Source of the DNA: Leucocoprinus leucothites
Lineage: Eukaryota > Basidiomycota > Agaricomycetes > Agaricales > Agaricaceae
Length of the DNA: 64,000 nucleotides
NCBI GenBank assembly: GCA_013368445.1
Contig: JAACJO010000004.1
Span: forward strand, 620,001 to 684,000
Direction: 5' to 3'
Position 1 is the stretch's first letter. Each line of letters starts with the position of its first letter. Of this stretch, positions 62,478 to 64,000 are shown piece after piece. Position numbers and translations under genes: made by a program. The notes below the pieces were generated by a model that was not told the origin of the DNA, did not search any database, and saw only the letters and a program-made list of their open reading frames with translations.

Positions 62478-63190
62478 GAACATCCTTGATTTCTTTCGAA
62501 ATCGCGCTCCAAAAGCCTCGTTGAGAGGCCATATTTACTCCACGATTTATTCCACGAACTCGTAATGATTCTACGACAGATACCTGGCGGGACGGCCGAT
62601 TGGTGATCAAAGACCCGTTTGACATAGAGATGTATAGAGCTTGTATCTAATAACTGTAATCTGACCAAACATTGTTCGATTTGAAATGGGTACCCAAGTC
62701 GCCTGGTGGTCTCGGACGCAAGCTGTCCATAGAGTACCCTAAGCCACTATTAAAGCGTTTTGGACCAGGTATCTTCAAGTACAAACTCAAGTACAAGCTA
62801 CAGCTTGGTTAAAATGACAATGGGTTGTATTTACCCGGTCATACAATGCGGAAGCTCGGTTTCTTCACGACGAATAAACAAATCTGCCAGGCCCAAGCTC
62901 AACAATTATCAGTTTATGGAAAGCAGCCATCCTGAGAGCAAGCAAGGTTCTACCGAGGCTGCTATGAAACATTAACGAGCATAGCTAAGGTAAGAGGTGT
63001 TAAATGGTTGGACTAGTAGGCGACGAAGGCCAGCAAGGCAAACTCAATCTTAGCTTGCCTATAATCGTTTGCTTAAAGACAAATTCGGTCATGAGGCGTA
63101 TAGCTTGGGTATTCATATTATGCGATAGTATAACAAGAAGAGTGACCAAGATTAGGCCACAAGAGGTAGATAGTGATAAGTGTCCAGAGA
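62478..63190. other. Convergent spacer
   Basis: 3' regions of MFS gene C (+) and the GMC oxidase (-). Nothing else is recognised. Confidence 0.55.
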
Positions 63191-64000
63191 TCACTGATTC
63201 CAAGCCTCAATGACAAAAGCAGCACCTCTCTCTCCAACAGTGTACGCTGGTGACTGAGTATGCGCGGCAGGTACACGAGGCTAAATCAACCATAAGTAAT
63301 CCAATTAACTGCTAGTTGGCTGTGAAACACTCACCAATACACTAAGATCGATAATCCTGAGGCCACTCACACCCTTGACGGTCAAATCAGGATCAACAAC
63401 ACCCCAATCTGCGCCAACGGGGGACATGGACGCCGTGGCAACAGGATGCCAAATTGTGCCAGTGTTCATCCTGACGTATTGACCCAACTGTTCATCAGTA
63501 CCGGCCATGGTAGTGTTATCAGTTCCGTTGAAGGGGCCAATGATATAATCATTCCATGCTGGACCAGCAACGAATCGTTGAGAGCTACGGACGGCGTATT
63601 TCATGGTTTCAAAGTCGAATTGCGACTCCAAGAAGCCAGGGTGGATGAGGGGTTGTTGGAAAGGGTTGGAGGTGTTAATCATGATCCAACCACCTGTGAA
63701 AGAGATCAGGTAACTGGTAACTAATTCTTTTTATTTAACATACGAGATGACGGAGAGACAACAACGTTAATGATGTTGAAGAAGCTACCAGTGGGCGGGA
63801 GGGGGACTGCTCCGGGAACAATACCGTTCTGCGAGGTTATTTGTCAGTGTCACGATCAACCAACAAATCAAGACTGTACTCACGCTAAACAGCATCTCAT
63901 AATGAGCCGTCTCGTCTCCAGCCGCCGGGTCTTCGAAATCGGGTCCGAACATCGACCAAAAGTCAGTGGCATTTTCTGGTACCCTCAAGAAAGCAACGTG
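63191..64000 (-). CDS. GMC oxidoreductase (aryl-alcohol-oxidase-like), 3' part
   Basis: FAD-dependent alcohol oxidase; the family makes H2O2 while oxidising alcohols outside the cell. Only the C-terminal part is in the window. Exons on the minus strand: 64000-63884 (continues beyond), 63828-63744, 63693-63335 and 63280-63191. Motifs: GAVPLPPTGSFFNIINVVV, the substrate-domain strand GWIMINTSNPFQQP, the active-site His in GTIWHPVATASMSP, the FAD-binding VVDPDLTVKGVSGLRI, and the second active-site His in VPAAHTQ, ending VIEAWNQ. Two histidines mark the aryl-alcohol oxidase/pyranose dehydrogenase branch (GMC family AA3_2). The N-terminal FAD motif lies right of the window, so activity of the whole gene cannot be judged. 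Confidence 0.93.

Overview
The window is nuclear DNA of a filamentous basidiomycete, most likely an agaricomycete (mushroom-forming) fungus. Almost every gene is cut by introns of about 45-80 bases with GT...AG ends. The gene content fits: two heme-thiolate unspecific peroxygenases, a GMC alcohol oxidase, a NACHT ATPase of the basidiomycete type, and a multipass membrane protein family known from mushroom genomes. I see no bacterial or organellar signature, no tRNA or rRNA, and no intact transposon. Gene models were built by hand from splice signals, reading-frame continuity and family motifs. All listed exons keep phase. The least certain junctions are flagged.

Left part (1-24 kb). The window opens inside an ornithine decarboxylase (+). 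A secreted Gly/Ser/Asp minisatellite protein (-) follows, then about 2 kb with nothing recognisable. A tandem array of one short-chain dehydrogenase gene comes next: four copies plus a C-terminal relic, of which only copy 3 is intact. After a 3.4 kb empty stretch lie two tandem secreted unspecific peroxygenases (+) and two tandem MFS transporters (-). A third MFS paralogue with the same seven-exon structure lies on the + strand at 60.5 kb.

Middle part (25-47 kb). This holds VPS39/VAM6 of the HOPS tethering complex (+, 15 exons), a seven-segment membrane protein (+, 10 exons), a class I glutamine amidotransferase (+), a NACHT NTPase (-), a PMCA-type P-type calcium ATPase (-, 10 exons) and a 1,056-residue ankyrin protein (-). 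The ATPase is the most striking gene. Its reading frame and calcium-site residues are kept, but most of its cytoplasmic catalytic motifs are altered. Between the ATPase and the ankyrin gene sits a 73-base piece resembling the 3' end of VPS39, next to a perfect hairpin.

Right part (47-64 kb). A 4.2 kb gene-poor stretch is followed by mRNA export factor Mex67/NXF1 (-), an unrecognised Ser/acid-rich protein (-), a secreted type-B carboxylesterase (+, 15 exons), the third MFS transporter (+), and the 3' part of a GMC oxidoreductase (-) that runs off the window.

How the genes might work together. The two ends are rich in secreted or oxidative enzymes (peroxygenases, GMC oxidase that makes H2O2, esterase, SDR) and paired MFS exporters. 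This fits an oxidative or detoxification role in plant-litter decay. A shared pathway is inference only. The centre carries housekeeping membrane-traffic and RNA-export genes.
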